From positions 8,360,501 to 8,424,500 of the forward strand of contig NC_059415.1 of assembly GCF_905220565.1 (NCBI RefSeq): 64,000 bases of DNA, in the 5' to 3' direction. The translations under genes and the position numbers were made by a program. Each line of letters begins with the position of its first letter. Positions within the stretch are counted from its first letter, which is position 1. Origin of the DNA: Melitaea cinxia (Eukaryota; Arthropoda; Insecta; Lepidoptera; Nymphalidae). The notes beneath the pieces were generated by a model, which ran no database searches, was not told where the DNA came from, and saw only the letters and a program-made list of their open reading frames with translations. Below are positions 1 through 14,727 of this stretch, piece by piece.

Positions 1-203
1 AGGACATAAATGCAAGATATTAAACAAAAAATAATTAAAACGCTATCGTCTGTTGTTTTTTTTTTATCACTTTAAAGTTTGTAGTTTGGTAAAATTTTGC
101 AACTCTAAAAAATTTATAAGTCCCATATTGTCGTATTTTTTTATGTTACACTTACAAATATGGTTTTAAAATGTTTGGAATTTATTCAAAACAAGAAATA
201 AAT

Positions 204-533
204 GCTGTGTGGCTACGGCACTAAAGAATTTAGCCACCCCCTCTCTTCCCGTGGGTGTCGTAAGAGGCGACTAAGGGATAACAATGTTCCACAACCACCT
301 TGGAACTTAAGAAGCCGACCGATGGCGGGATAACCATCCAACTGCTGGCTTTGAAATACACAGGCCGAAGACGGGCAGCAGCGTCTTCGGTGCGACAAAG
401 CCAGTACTGCGGTCACCAACCCGCCTGCCCAGCGTGGTGACTATGGGCAAAACACATGAGTTCACGTTATTTTTGGCGTCAACTTGTGGAGGCCTATGTC
501 CAGCAGTGAACTGTATAGGCTGTAATGATGAAG
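204..533 (+). mobile_element. SINE-like repeat family A, copy 1
   Basis: Starts GCTGTGTGGCTACGGCAC and ends in GGCCTATGTCCAGCAGTG followed by a TGATGA-type tail. The same sequence recurs at 13258-13500, 16824-17140, 25707-26030 and 34767-35086. Its last about 45 bases match the 3' end of the RTE LINE fragment at 21182-21898, which suggests RTE-dependent mobility. Open frames inside it are shared by all copies and are not genes. Confidence 0.75.
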
Positions 534-1084
534 AAATAAAAATAATTTGGGTTCGTAACACATTTTTTTTTGTGTTATGAGTTTGAATGATGAATTCTGG
601 AGATTTTGTAAAAAACAATTAAATGCTGCATGAAAAAAAATGAAAAGGGCAATGACTTAAGTTAAGTGGCCAGATATATTGGCAATGATCCCCTCTTACC
701 CCCCTGAACGTTTGTCCAACCCTCCACCAAACATTCTGTATATTTATTTTTTGACGGTTCGCAGGAAAGTGGACATAAGGTGCCAATCAAACCACTAATT
801 GCAAATTCATGTGACTTTTCGATCCTTTATTGGACCATAATGGTCCATAATGATCGAATCGTCGTCAAAGAATACTTATAACAAATGGACACAACGATAA
901 ATAATTCTGTATATTATTATTGCGTTTGTTTTTTAACATTGTTATCATTTGATCGTGACTGTGAATCAATAGCAATATGCTTTATTAGTGATTGAAGTAA
1001 ACTAAAATTAAATTTAGAAATTTATTTGTCATTGAAAGCAGAAGATACTTAACAACTAAGTTATTGAGCGAATATTCATCATCA
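534..1084. other. Anonymous AT-rich DNA
   Basis: No gene or recognised repeat. A short imperfect palindrome around GGACCATAATGGTCC lies near 835-850. Confidence 0.5.
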
Positions 1085-1205
1085 TCATTGGCAATGAGCA
1101 ATCAAATGAAATTTTCCTTCTCCAGGACTTCATCGGTCGCCATTTACGACCCCCATGGGAAGAAAGGGGGTGGTGCTATTCTAATCGGCTGACACCACAC
1201 GGCAT
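1085..1205 (-). repeat. Short fragment related to SINE family A
   Basis: CATCATCATT, then GTCGCCATTTACGACCCCCA, GGGAAGAAAGGGGGTGG and CACCACACGGCA. This matches the distal part of family A (TCGCC..TACGACACCCACGGG, GGGGGTGGCTATA, CCACACAG) with divergence. Confidence 0.55.
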
Positions 1206-1481
1206 TAATTGAGCGAATATTAATTGTGTGTTAATCCAATGTGATACTATATTAATTACAAAAGAAACAAAAATTTATTAAAACAAATTATATTTTATTA
1301 AATAATTCATAACAGTTCCTATATAATGTAGCATGTCGTATAATATAAAAAATAAAGCATTAATAAGATTTTTTTTGTAAAAATAAATAACTAACAATTA
1401 AAATTTTGTATATGAGCATAAGAATTACATTACTATTATATTTACAGCTTTGATGTTGAGTTTCACGTTTTATAGTTTCAT

Positions 1482-4400
1482 CTAAATCGATTTTGGTTTT
1501 TGATACATTTTAATATTTTGTGATACAACTCTCCGTAGCTTAGATATATAGTATGATAATAGGGTTGAAACAAACAGTAATGATGTCATTATAATCAGAA
1601 ATAATTCTATTTCGAAGTATTCCGCCCGCGACAAGTGAGCGCCGGCGGCTCTCATGTGCGTGGCGCCGCCGTGTCGCAGCGTGTGCTCCACCCACCAGAC
1701 CGCGCGCTCCAGCGGGGACTGAGGCTGGTCGGACATGATGCTGCGCAACCGCTTTATATTGTCACGATAGCTGTAAAATGTACAACGTACTATAAATGAG
1801 GAGATTACGAAGGGTACGAAACAGCTAACACTCGTGTTCAATTGGTACTGTTCTAAAGGTAACGCAACACAAAAATGACAATGGTGTTCTAAGGCAATAT
1901 TTTTATTACGATATATTGTAGTATTATTATGATATATCCACCAGCGACCTTTACCTATAATTATGTAAACGGTGTGCTAGCGTGCCCGCAGTATGCGAAG
2001 ACTACACAAAAAATTGGCTACATAAGCCACGCGCGAGCACACCATAGACAAAACCGGAGTTGAATGCAGTCGCCGTGGCCGTAATCGGCGGGGAGGTATT
2101 CGTACGTTAGTATCAATATGTACGAGGCACCACTAACTTACACATACGTAGATTTGAATAAACATTTGATTATTTAAATAACGACTGAAATGATGTTTTT
2201 TTTTGTGCATTACGAAGACCTAAAAAATAATTATCTGACATAGAAAAAATACCTTTTATCACCGATGACAGTCTCAATAGCTTTCTTAAATTCGATTTCA
2301 TTTAGTGTAGACATTTCTTGTTTAACTCCTATTTTGTGACGGACATATTTCTCGACATTGAACCACTGATCAGCTAGCATCGGTATACCGACGAGAGGGA
2401 CTCCCGCATTTATAGCTTCATCCGACGACTGTTGACCACCTTGTGTTATAAACAACTTTATGTTCGGATGTCCTGAAATGAGAATTATTTATAAAATACG
2501 ACACTTGTAAGAAATATTTCTCAGGTATTAAAAAACTACTAGTTAACATAATCGTAACAATATGCAAAATATTTTCATGTATCTATTGCTGATGAAGCTA
2601 TCCGCAAAATAATGGTATCTATTACATTCAACATTATTTTTTTTTTGTAATCAAAGACAATTTGAAAAAAAAATGTGTTACACTTCGTTATAAATAAATA
2701 TTGAAACACTATTTTAGATGTTTTATAAAAAAGTTTAGTAACATTTCTTTATTTTTTAACCGACTCCATAAAAGGAGAAGGTTCTCAATTCATGTGTATT
2801 TTTATTTTATTTTATGTATGAGAACATTTGAATGGGTGAACCGATTTCAATAATTTTTATTTTAATCAAAACCTGATACTAGTATTGTAGTTCCATTTAA
2901 ATTTGGTCGAGATCTATTATTACTTTTTGATTAATCTTTGGTAACACTTATTTACTTGACTATTTTTTTGTCTACCTACGTTGTAACTTGCCGATGTTCT
3001 CGAAGTCGGTTTGTTTTCGTTTGCGAGCAAACACAATTACTTAGTATCATAATGTTCTGTAATGTGTGGTTGAAACAATATTTAATAATAAAAAAGTGTT
3101 TTAGTATTTTCTTAACTAAAATTATAATCCTTCAGAAAGTTTTTTTTTTGTTTTAATTTATACCTATTCTATTTATTTTACAGACTAGAATGTGATAGTT
3201 AACTATCAATCGACACGCAATCATAATAAATTGTATTTTTTTTAATTTCATTTAACTTACTCAGAAGATCTGACTGTGGAAGCCACTTGAAGGTTTCAAT
3301 GTTCTCAGATTTTCCAGGAAGCTCGTCCTTGTCCCACTTCCATAGAACATCGTATGGGAGTTGAGAAAACACTTTTATGAATATATTTATCTTCTCCGGA
3401 GACAAAACAGAAGGTCTGACATTCGTTCCCAGACTAAAGTATATTACACCATTTTTAGACGAATCTAAATACGCCTGCAGGTCCTATGAAAGAAAATACA
3501 ATATTAATTACTGTTTATTGATGTGTTTTATGCCTAAGAAATAACTTAAAAAGTATGACTAAATTTTTATCAAAGATAAGTAATGACATTAATAATTATA
3601 GTGATGATTTGTGAGTACTTGGATTTAAACCGATTGAACAGTTGTGAAATTGAATTTTGATAATAATTGTGTTTGCAGGCAAACGAAAAAAACCCGATTT
3701 CAATTATATCGACAAGTTATACAACGTAGGTAGACGAAAAACTAGTCAAGTAAATACACATTATCAAAAATTACTCTAAAAGTTGTAATTAGATCTCGAT
3801 GAAATTTAAATGTGACCACATGATATAGATTGGCTTTAGATTAAATTAAAAAACATTAAAATCGGTATACCCAGTCAAAAGTTATGCGAATTTTTGAGAG
3901 TTTCCCTCGATTTCTCTAGGATCCCATCATCAGATCCCGGTTTTCTTATCATGGTATCAAACTAGGGATATCTCCTTTCCAACAAAAAAAGAATTATCAA
4001 AATCGGTTCATAAACGACGGAGTTATCCGTGAAAATACATACACACATATATATCTATACGGTCGAATTGAGTAACCTCTAATTTCATTATGTACTTTGT
4101 ATTAAAGAGCATTAAAATCAAAAGAAATTTTATGACATATACGTATTTATATGTCTATAGATTGGCGGTGATTAAGCATTGGGGATAAGACTTGAGTTGA
4201 AATTTTAAAGATTTTATTAAGATAACAATAATAACTTCACCTGTGGTAAGGGCTTGGGTGGCGGTATGTGTATTCCGCCCATAAACACAACGTTTGGAGG
4301 TACTGGTTGATTGTCCACCCAAATCGGATGTGCATTCAAAAACAGCATGTGTACATTTTTAGACAGATCACGTATGGGTGGTAAATCAGAAACCAAAATT

Positions 4401-5077
4401 GATTTTAATACTCTAGTGTCTTCTTCTGCGATTTCGTTTATAAGATTTTCTATCCGATAATCATTATAAAGTTCTTGAAGCTTCTCCCATCTCGTAAGAT
4501 TGTATAATCTTTGATGAAACTGTGTTGGATATAAAAGAGGATGTGTATCAGCACCGACTGCTTTTAAATGATATTTGAATAAAGTCATAGAACTAATTTG
4601 TATCACTGGTGCTTTAAAATAATGTGAAAAAATCAATGCCGATCTGACACAAGCTTCTAATAATATTAAATCATATTCGCCGTATTTTTTATTTATAATA
4701 TCTTGTACTTCTTTCGTTTTTACCACTGAATGAAACACTGCACTGCCAGCTCGAAGAACTGCACTCATTTGATCATATATATTATCTATGCTGTTAAACG
4801 ATTTTTGAAATAATACGTCCCTCCAAATTTGATAAGACAGATCGTGCAAATTTATTTCGGTGAGATTCTTTGGTGCTTCTCTTGGCGGGTACTTGGCGTC
4901 GGTGGTGATGACTGTCACCTCATGACCCCGTTTCACCAGCTCATCGGTCAGGGCTCGAAATACTATTTGGTGACTAATCGATGGTAACGGGTATACTGCT
5001 AATATTCTTGCAGTTTTAATTCCATCGATGTAAAATATAAGTAGTAACAAACTCATATAAAACAGTAAACCTCTCAT
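1482..5077 (-). CDS. UDP-glycosyltransferase (UGT), 4 coding exons, complete
   Basis: Exons on the minus strand are 5077-4241, 3483-3261, 2472-2253 and 1770-1482. Donors are GTGAAG, GTAAGT and GTATTT; every acceptor ends in AG. Phases 0, 1 and 2 join without a break to 1569 nt, or 522 residues plus TAG, the normal UGT length. Seen: hydrophobic signal peptide (about 1-23), PSISHQ with the N-terminal His at residue 36 where family members carry the catalytic base, the donor-binding UGT signature in exon 3 (from FITQGG to the closing DQ), a membrane segment near the C-terminus (ELFLIIMTSLLFVSTLLSYY) and a basic tail ending KPKSI, which fits a KxKxx ER-retrieval signal. Family knowledge: such enzymes sit in the ER membrane facing the lumen and transfer sugar from a UDP-sugar (usually UDP-glucose in insects) to small lipophilic compounds, for example plant toxins, pigments or hormones. 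The N-terminal region resembles lepidopteran UGT33/UGT40 types, but I am not sure of the family. The substrate cannot be read from sequence. Possible AATAAA-type polyadenylation signals lie below 1300. Confidence 0.93.
1771..2252 (-). other. UGT intron 3
   Basis: A 482-bp intron. It contains a locally GC-richer stretch at about 1965-2140 that I cannot assign. No open frame of note. Confidence 0.8.
2757..3039 (+). repeat. Interspersed repeat family C, copy in UGT intron 2
   Basis: Begins TTAACCGACTCC and ends with GAAGTCGGTTTGTTTTCG, GCGAGCAAACACAATTA. Full copies start AACCGACTTCCAAAAAAGG and close with GAAGTCGGTT plus a GTTTGC-GA-GCAAAC hairpin. No coding capacity. The class is unknown; the inverted AACCGACTTC/GAAGTCGGTT near the ends would suit a non-autonomous DNA element. 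Confidence 0.7.
3261..3483 (-). other. UGT exon 2
   Basis: A 223-nt exon starting after TTTCATAG and ending before GTAAGT. It encodes the segment with YFSLGTN and FKWLPQSDLL, the start of the C-terminal sugar-nucleotide domain. Its last base plus the first two of exon 3 make an Arg codon before HPN. It is the exon enclosed by inverted copies of the C repeat. Confidence 0.9.
3665..4082 (-). repeat. Repeat family C, copy in UGT intron 1
   Basis: Reverse orientation: starts AATTGTGTTTGCAGGCAAAC and runs to GGTCGAATTGAGTAACCTC. It holds the middle segment (ATCCCATCATCAGATCC) seen also at 17580-17600 and 35495-35515. Opposite in orientation to the copy at 2757-3039. Confidence 0.7.
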
Positions 5078-7374
5078 TGTCTTCTTTATCTTTTTCTTTT
5101 GATTTTTTAATTCTTGTCAGCAGATATGTATATTATAAATAAAATGTCAAAGCACGTTGGTATATGTCTGTAAAATAAAACAAAATAAGTTTTAAGCACT
5201 AACTCGATTTAAGCTGGTTTAGTTTCCTCCGAATTCTAACGAACGGTTAATTTTATTCAAACTTGTGACGGTTATAAAATATGAGTTATAAAAGTGAAGC
5301 TTGAGAGACAAATTTCGGGTATATGAATAATAATATAGTAGAAAAAGATCATGTAAAATAGAGGGTACTTTAATATTATGCCTACGAAATTAAATAACCA
5401 GTGGAACTAGTGCACTGAAAATTTTATTTTTATTTGTACCCCTTATTTTAGGCATTTTAAATTTAATTTTTACATGGTATTTTTTATTATGAAATAATTC
5501 ATTCAGGTCAATATCTGTTACTCATATAAATAAAAGTGAATCGCAGAAATACATAAGCGCGATTAGTTTCCGAATGAATGTGACAAATCGGAAAGGTTTT
5601 TTTTTGTGTTCCTAATTGTTAGGACAAAGTTAGGTATATTCCTTCAAATGGGAAGTTCCGTAGGTGTTATAGATCACGTTCGACGTGAAAACACCTACAA
5701 TTTTACGCCGCCTATCATTAAACATCTTAAATTCCTAGTTCATATTTAAATTTGACCTTGTTTAAATAAACGAGCTACTTTATATAGGCTCGTCCTGCAT
5801 GATACCTGTTGTGAGCACGTAAACACGCCTTTAAAAGGAAAATTATTAGCAACTGACGAATACAATTAAAGAACGTCGTAAGAATTCTTTTCCTCGTAGA
5901 ATGTTAATTCTTATAAATTATAGCCATGCTTACGTGCTTATTGGACGGTTATGCAGAAGTAGCTTGCCAGAGTAGCTCGTATATTAAGACAAAGTAAAAT
6001 TTTTAAAAAGCTAGGGTACCTATTTTTTTAAGGTGGAACGTGATCTATTTCATCCACTGAATACCCCATTTAAAGCAACTTAGATAGGAATCGAACGCAC
6101 TATTTATGTAATTTTAATAAATAAATATTCAGAATTTCAAATCCACTAAGTGAGCGCATAGATTTTTACCTACATGTATCTACGAGAGTTGGTACAGATT
6201 GCGAAGACAAGAAAAGAAATTGAGGAATTCTCTGAGGAATTTTCAGCTTCTCTGACTTTAAGCTCATAATGCACAAAAAAAAGAACCTACAACTTACCTT
6301 ATAGATCACCATTAAAGGGTTGGCAGCCGCAAACGAAGTCGAGCGAGATTGCGTTGATACGTTATATTTGCACAACATACAAGATTTACTGAAAATAGTA
6401 CTACTTTTTAAAATATTGTAAAATAGTTTAAATAATTATAATTATTTTGCCTTAGCATAATATTCGTTGATTTATTCGTTAAAATTTAGTATATTAATAA
6501 TAAGATAAAATTATCCTGTTACTCCACGAGTGAGCTGCGTACTCACACGCAACTAAAGCTTTACAGACTCTTTAGCGAAATCGAAAAAAATTATATCAGA
6601 TTGTTTTTGTTTTTTTTTTTTTGTTTTGAATAGAGGTCGCCCAGTGGTCTAGGGTACAGATCAGCTACAGAAGATACCACATATCGAAAATTTTGTTAAA
6701 AAAAATTGACAGAAAACGCGATTAACAACACACAACACGTGACTGGCGAGTTAGGAGACGTTTATCATAGTAATATGAAAAAAAAAATATCGACTGTAAA
6801 TTTTTAAAAAAGTAGTTACGTTGTATGATAATAATTATTATTTAGGGTTTGTGTTATAATTTAATAATTAATAATGGGTTATTCAGTTAATGTAATTTGA
6901 TTTTGTCATGATTTAATAATATTTTAGCGAAGCATGCGAAATTATTTATTATATTTAATGTCGGGTATAAAAAAACTTTAGTTATATTTCTTTTGCGTTA
7001 ACGAATACATAAATGAATATTGTTTAACATATAAGCGCAGACATTTTAATAAGTTTAGCCACACTGCCTGTGTTTTATGTTGACAATGGAGGAAATGAAG
7101 AAAGAGTATTTTGATTGCGCTGGTGATGTTCTCATTTCATTACAAATCAGTGTAAATTAAAGTATTTTTTTCATTTTGGAACAAACACAATTCCTGAAAT
7201 TTAATTTAAAATAAATTAAAATTATTATTTTCAATTTATTCTAGCATTCTCGGCATTGGATTTATACCAAAACTATCTGTAAATATTTAGTTCTTAAGTT
7301 GTGAATTGTAAATATGTATAATGTTTAATAAACTATTATTGATATAAAAAAATCCTGAAAAGAAAATGTTTCCT
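5078..7374. other. Intergenic AT-rich DNA upstream of the UGT gene
   Basis: No credible gene. It should contain the UGT promoter, but no clear TATA box or initiator at a convincing distance is visible. Short open frames (for example 6166-6378) show no family features. Confidence 0.5.
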
Positions 7375-7640
7375 TATACGACAAGTGAGGTAAACAAGTG
7401 TACGACCCACCTATTGTTAAGTGGTTACCGTAGCTTATAGACGCTTTGTAAGATCAGAAGCATCAAAAGCGCTTTTCCATCCCTGCACCCTTTTATGGAG
7501 CTCTGGCCACCTTACTTACCATAAAAACACAACACGGCTTGAAAACAATATTAATTTAGCCGTGATCTTCGGTTAGGTCGAGGTACTACCGCAGTCGGGC
7601 TGCTCCATATTTTATGCAGGAAATTTAGCTATAAATATTG
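7375..7640 (+). repeat. Interspersed repeat family B, diverged copy
   Basis: Family B carries a recurring order of words: TAGGTCGGCAAACAAGCGTA, CACCTGATGGTAAGCGAT, CCGTAGCCTATAGACGCCTG, then GAGCTCTGGTCACC, and last TGCTCCATATTTTGAGCAGG. This copy has TGAGGTAAACAAGTGTACGA and GGGCTGCTCCATATTTTATG. Class unassigned; no coding capacity. Confidence 0.6.
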
Positions 7641-7806
7641 ATATAGATAATTACTGTACACTATACTTGGTTTATACGGAGGTAGATCAAAATAATTGTT
7701 AAAAATTGTATCAGAAGGTAGTTATAACTTAAACGTTAATCGCATTGTCACCGCCAGCAAAGTCGGTTACCGAATGTTGATTGAAATTGTAGTTTTCGAG
7801 TTTATT

Positions 7807-8273
7807 AACCGACTTCCAAAAAAGGAGAAGGTTCTCAATTCGACTGTATTTATTTTACGTATGTTAGTTACTTCATAACTTTTGACTAAGTGGACCGATT
7901 TCGACAAAAAAAATTTATTTAAAAGGTGGTGCGTTTCATTTGGTTCCATTAAAATTTATTTGAGATCTAACAACTACTTTTCGAGTTATATCTAATAGTG
8001 CGTTTTTACTTGACTATTTTTTCGTCGACCTACGTTGTATTATACCGCATAACTTTCTACTGGTTGTACCGATTTTGATAATTTTTAAATTTAATCGAAA
8101 GCTGATGTTTATCGTGTGGTCACATTTAAATTTCATCGAGATCTGATAACAAATTTTTGAGTAATCTTTGATAACGCGTATTTATTTGACTATTTTTTCG
8201 TCTACCTACGTTGTATTAGTTGTCGATGTAATTGATGTCGTTTTTTTTCGTTTGCGAGCAAATACAATTATAT
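7807..8273 (+). repeat. Repeat family C, long copy
   Basis: Starts AACCGACTTCCAAAAAAGGA and ends at GCGAGCAAATACAATTA, with two internal near-copies of the ACCTACGTTGTATTA segment at about 8029 and 8201. Confidence 0.7.
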
Positions 8274-8317
8274 TTGTAACGTTATTCCCATTTAACAGCG
8301 AATTTCGTTCTTTTTTA

Positions 8318-8540
8318 ATCGACTTCAAAAAAAGGCGGCGATTGTCAATTCGATTGTATTTTTTTTTCATGTTACCTCAGAACTTTTGACTAGGTGGACT
8401 GATTTCGATACTTTTTTTTTGAAAAGTGGTGCGTGTTATGTGTTCCCACTTAAATTCCATCCAAATCTGACAAGTACTTTTCGAGTTATATTCAATAATT
8501 TTTATTTATCTGACTATTTTTGTCAACCTACGCTGTATTA
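8318..8540 (+). repeat. Repeat family C, partial copy
   Basis: AATCGACTTCAAAAAAAGGC followed by the family's TTTTGACTAGGTGGACTGAT and ACTTTTCGAGTTATATTC. It lies directly after the longer copy and lacks its 3' end. Confidence 0.6.
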
Positions 8541-8769
8541 TTGCCGCATAAATAAAGGTTACGTAATTGCTGAAACTTCTATAAAAACACGATTTAAGAC
8601 TTTTTGTTTCTATTAATTGTATTAAAAATAAGAAAGAGTGAATAAGAGATGAGAAGAACCACCAAATAAAGAGATACAAATTATTGGTGCATTTAAAAAA
8701 ATGAGTTTTATAATTGCCTATAGCTTTTAGCATCAAAATGTCAAATTCTTCTTCTTTACTTTTTTCATA

Positions 8770-8965
8770 CAACTAGGTCGGCAAACAAGCGTACGGTTCA
8801 CCTGATGGTAAGCGATCACCGTAGCCTATAGACGCCTGCAACACTACAAGTATCGCAAAAGCGTTGTCGACCCTACCCCAATCCCTCCAGGAGCTCTGAT
8901 CACCATACTCACCATAGGGACACTAAATAATATTGCTTGAAGCAGTACTATTTAGATGTGATCTA
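8770..8965 (+). repeat. Repeat family B, 5' part
   Basis: CAACTAGGTCGGCAAACAAG through GAGCTCTGATCACCATACTC and the GCTTGAAGCAGTACTATTTA block. The distal third of the family is missing. Confidence 0.65.
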
Positions 8966-9051
8966 CTATACCACTTTAAATAATTGTGAATTTCTTTTGT
9001 TTTTAAATTCCGTGCGACGTTTATGTTGGTATTTTTCTAAGTATTACATTA

Positions 9052-12253
<3,202 letters not shown>

Positions 12254-12263
12254 TTAGTATAGA

Positions 12264-12594
12264 TATTTGTTTGAATTGTTTTAATTATTGAAGTTGTCGG
12301 TACGGTATTGAGCGCTGACCTACAATATTCATGACATTAATGTCAGGTGACGCTACGTCTGTTTTGATAGCCGCCGTGTCATGATCCGTCTCGCCGATTC
12401 GGGGTCAATGGTCAAAACGCAAGTTAATGGCTTATCGATGGCGTTGGCGATACCGGAGATATGTGTTGTTGTTTGTATTTTATCAATAACATTTAACTGT
12501 AAAAGAAACAAAACATCTAAACATAGTGTTGTTCTTTTTGGTAATGGCTGCGAATAAAAACTTTTAACAAGATTCAGCCTGTAACGTCCAAATA
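12264..12594. other. Anonymous DNA
   Basis: Non-coding, with a slightly GC-richer stretch around 12340-12460. Nothing recognised. Confidence 0.4.
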
Positions 12595-12599
12595 CTAGA

Positions 12600-12860
12600 C
12601 AAATGCCTCTTTCTTAACATATGAGAAGGGTGGGAGCTTAATCCACTACGTTATTCCCTGTGGGTTGGCGGATTTATTTCCTGCTACGAGTAACGCTCGG
12701 TATCACGTTTATATGATAACAAACGAGATCGTACTCTCCGAAGCACGAAGGGTGAGATTTCACAAATTTTTACAAACGTACCATGCACAAAACAAATATT
12801 TGTATAAATACAAATATTTGACTGGAGTATACGCCTATCGCCGACGTGTGGCGACTACCG
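12600..12860 (-). mobile_element. tRNA-headed SINE, diverged copy
   Basis: Reverse-orientation match to the SINE body seen at 24392 and 38103: GGAGCTTAATCCACTACG, GTAACGCTCGGTATCACG, GAAGCACGAAGG. The tRNA-like head is decayed. An AT-rich 12-bp inverted repeat (12793-12804 with 12809-12820) lies inside. Confidence 0.55.
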
Positions 12861-13257
12861 CACCATTGTTAATATCAGAACAGTTGTCGCTAATCAAGTG
12901 ATTGGCTAAAAGGTATTATCGAGGGTATGGGTTACAGGTAGGTAATAAGTTAGGTATGTGTTACCATGCGTATAAGTTAAATTATTACGTAAGAAAAATT
13001 GATGTTTGACAATTTATCAATGTGTTTTGTTGAACTTAATCTGTATACATTTTGTTTTTGTAAATTAAACATTAATTAGTTTGATAGCATAAGCTTATAG
13101 TAAGCATAATAATAACATTACAAGTATTTGGTTATTTAATCAAATAATGTTCATTTAATTTATTTAAACAATATTTTAATAGTTATATCGTTTAACGTTT
13201 ATTAAACAATATAAAGTATTATCTTTACGAGTACTTCAAAGATATTTTACCATCCAC

Positions 13258-13500
13258 TTCCACTTCAGCCTAATACAGTCCACTGCTGGACATAGGCCTC
13301 CAAAAGTTCGCGCAAAAATAGCGTGAACTCATGTGTTTTGCTCATAGTCACCATGCTGGGCAGGCGGGTTAGTGACCACAGGGCTGGCTTTGTCGCACCG
13401 AAGACGCTGTTGCCCGTCATCGGCCTGTGTATTTCAAAGACACTAGTTGGATGGTTATCCCGCCACCGGTCGGCTTTTTAAGTTCTAAGGTGGTAGGCGG
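13258..13500 (-). mobile_element. SINE-like repeat family A, copy 2
   Basis: Starts with the RTE-type tail in reverse (TTCAGCCTAATACAGTCCAC, GCTGGACATAGGCCTCC) and stops at GGTGGTAGGCGGAAC, so the distal part is missing. It abuts the LINE fragment that follows. Confidence 0.7.
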
Positions 13501-13509
13501 AACTTTTAG

Positions 13510-13815
13510 AACTTTTCTTAAGGAGTGCTATATGAGAAGTTTGAAAGTAGCACCCGTGACGGAGAAAATGAGGAGCAATAGGTTAGCGTGGTATGGGCAT
13601 GTAATGAGGAGGCATGAACGCTATGTTAGTAAAAGAATGTTAGGGATGAATGTCGAAGGACGAAGAGCGATCGGCAGACCGAAAAAGCGATGGATGGATT
13701 GTGTGAGTGAGGATATGAGAAAGAAAGGAGTAAGCGCTGAAGTGACGAATAATAGAGAGGAATGGAAGAGGAAAACGTGTTGTGCCGACCCTACATAAGT
13801 GTGATAAGGGCAGGA
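13510..13815 (+). pseudogene. RTE-type LINE fragment, C-terminus of the reverse transcriptase ORF
   Basis: The frame 13427-13798 carries RLAWYGHVMRRHERYV and EGRRAIGRPKKRWMDC, followed by a Trp-rich end and a stop. This is the common C-terminal segment after the RT domain of RTE-type elements. There is no RT domain, so it is a 5'-truncated relic. The first about 25 codons of the frame come from the neighbouring SINE. Confidence 0.65.
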
Positions 13816-14134
13816 AGATGATGAGTTAAGGAGTACTATAAAACTGAGATGATCAATTATATGTCAATATGTATAAGATATGTAAATAGAAAAGATTTAA
13901 GCGTATGTTCATGACCGGTTAGTGGACTATGTATGATTTTAGTTACGAATTTTTAATTTCTACTATTGTGATATGAATATAATAACGGAATTGGGCTCCT
14001 AGCCTAAAATGCATTACTGACCATAAAAGCTGGACTACTGGAGGTTATACGTATTAGCATTTAAATTTGTAATTCTGATAATTACTAAAATATCGGATTT
14101 TGTGTTGATATTACTCTTATTGTTTAGTCGCTTA

Positions 14135-14413
14135 GTAACGGAACAGTACAAAGATGGTGACGCCATCTTCCGAATGATTAATACCTATTCAGTTACGATT
14201 AGTCAGTCACTATCTTTGTTATCTGTTTTGCAGGGTCATTTAAATTTATGCTTCTAATATTTTTATCCATTAAGCCCAAGAATAATAATAATAATTTTAT
14301 AAGATTGTATTGTTTTAGTGTGATTTTTATTTGTTGAAGTACCGGAGCATAAAGATGGAGACATCATCTTCCGAATAGTTAATTTTCTTATTGGTCAGTC
14401 GCCATCTTTTGGA
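14135..14413 (+). repeat. Two diverged direct repeats about 200 bp apart
   Basis: 14135-14218 and 14339-14413 share AAAGATGG..ACGCCATCTTCCGAAT-like and GTCAGTC.CTATCTTT-like blocks. Each unit can fold through its AAGATGG/CCATCTT complementarity. They lie just upstream of the R1-clade relic and may be its 5' untranslated part; that link is inference. Confidence 0.5.
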
Positions 14414-14662
14414 TTGTTGTCCTAACAATATGATAATTTGTAAGTGAAGAAGCAGTTATCGTTTAATTATTTTGCAGCTAACGTTGCTACTCGATAAGTG
14501 GCGTATAAGTGATAACGTATTCAACGTAGTTTGTAGTTAAGTGTGTATTGTGGATGAATAACTATAGATTTTAAGTGAGAAATAAGTGTTTCGTTGAGTG
14601 TTTTCAGTCGGCCGATGTTCTGATGATGTGGCCGAAATTCGGTTTAACAATCTATACATACA

Positions 14663-14726
14663 ATGAAGAAAAGGCTTAAAAATATTATGTTTAAATGAAG
14701 AAAAGGCTTAAAAATATTATGTTTAT
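14663..14726 (+). repeat. 32-bp tandem duplication
   Basis: ATGAAGAAAAGGCTTAAAAA and the following 12 bases occur at 14663-14694 and again at 14695-14726, differing only at the last base. The copies are almost identical, so the duplication is recent. Confidence 0.9.
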
Positions 14727-14727
14727 G

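Noticed and set aside
1482..5077. UGT as a pseudogene, because its pieces appear as separate short frames
   Set aside because: The pieces join through correct splice sites in phase to a full-length protein with all hallmarks.
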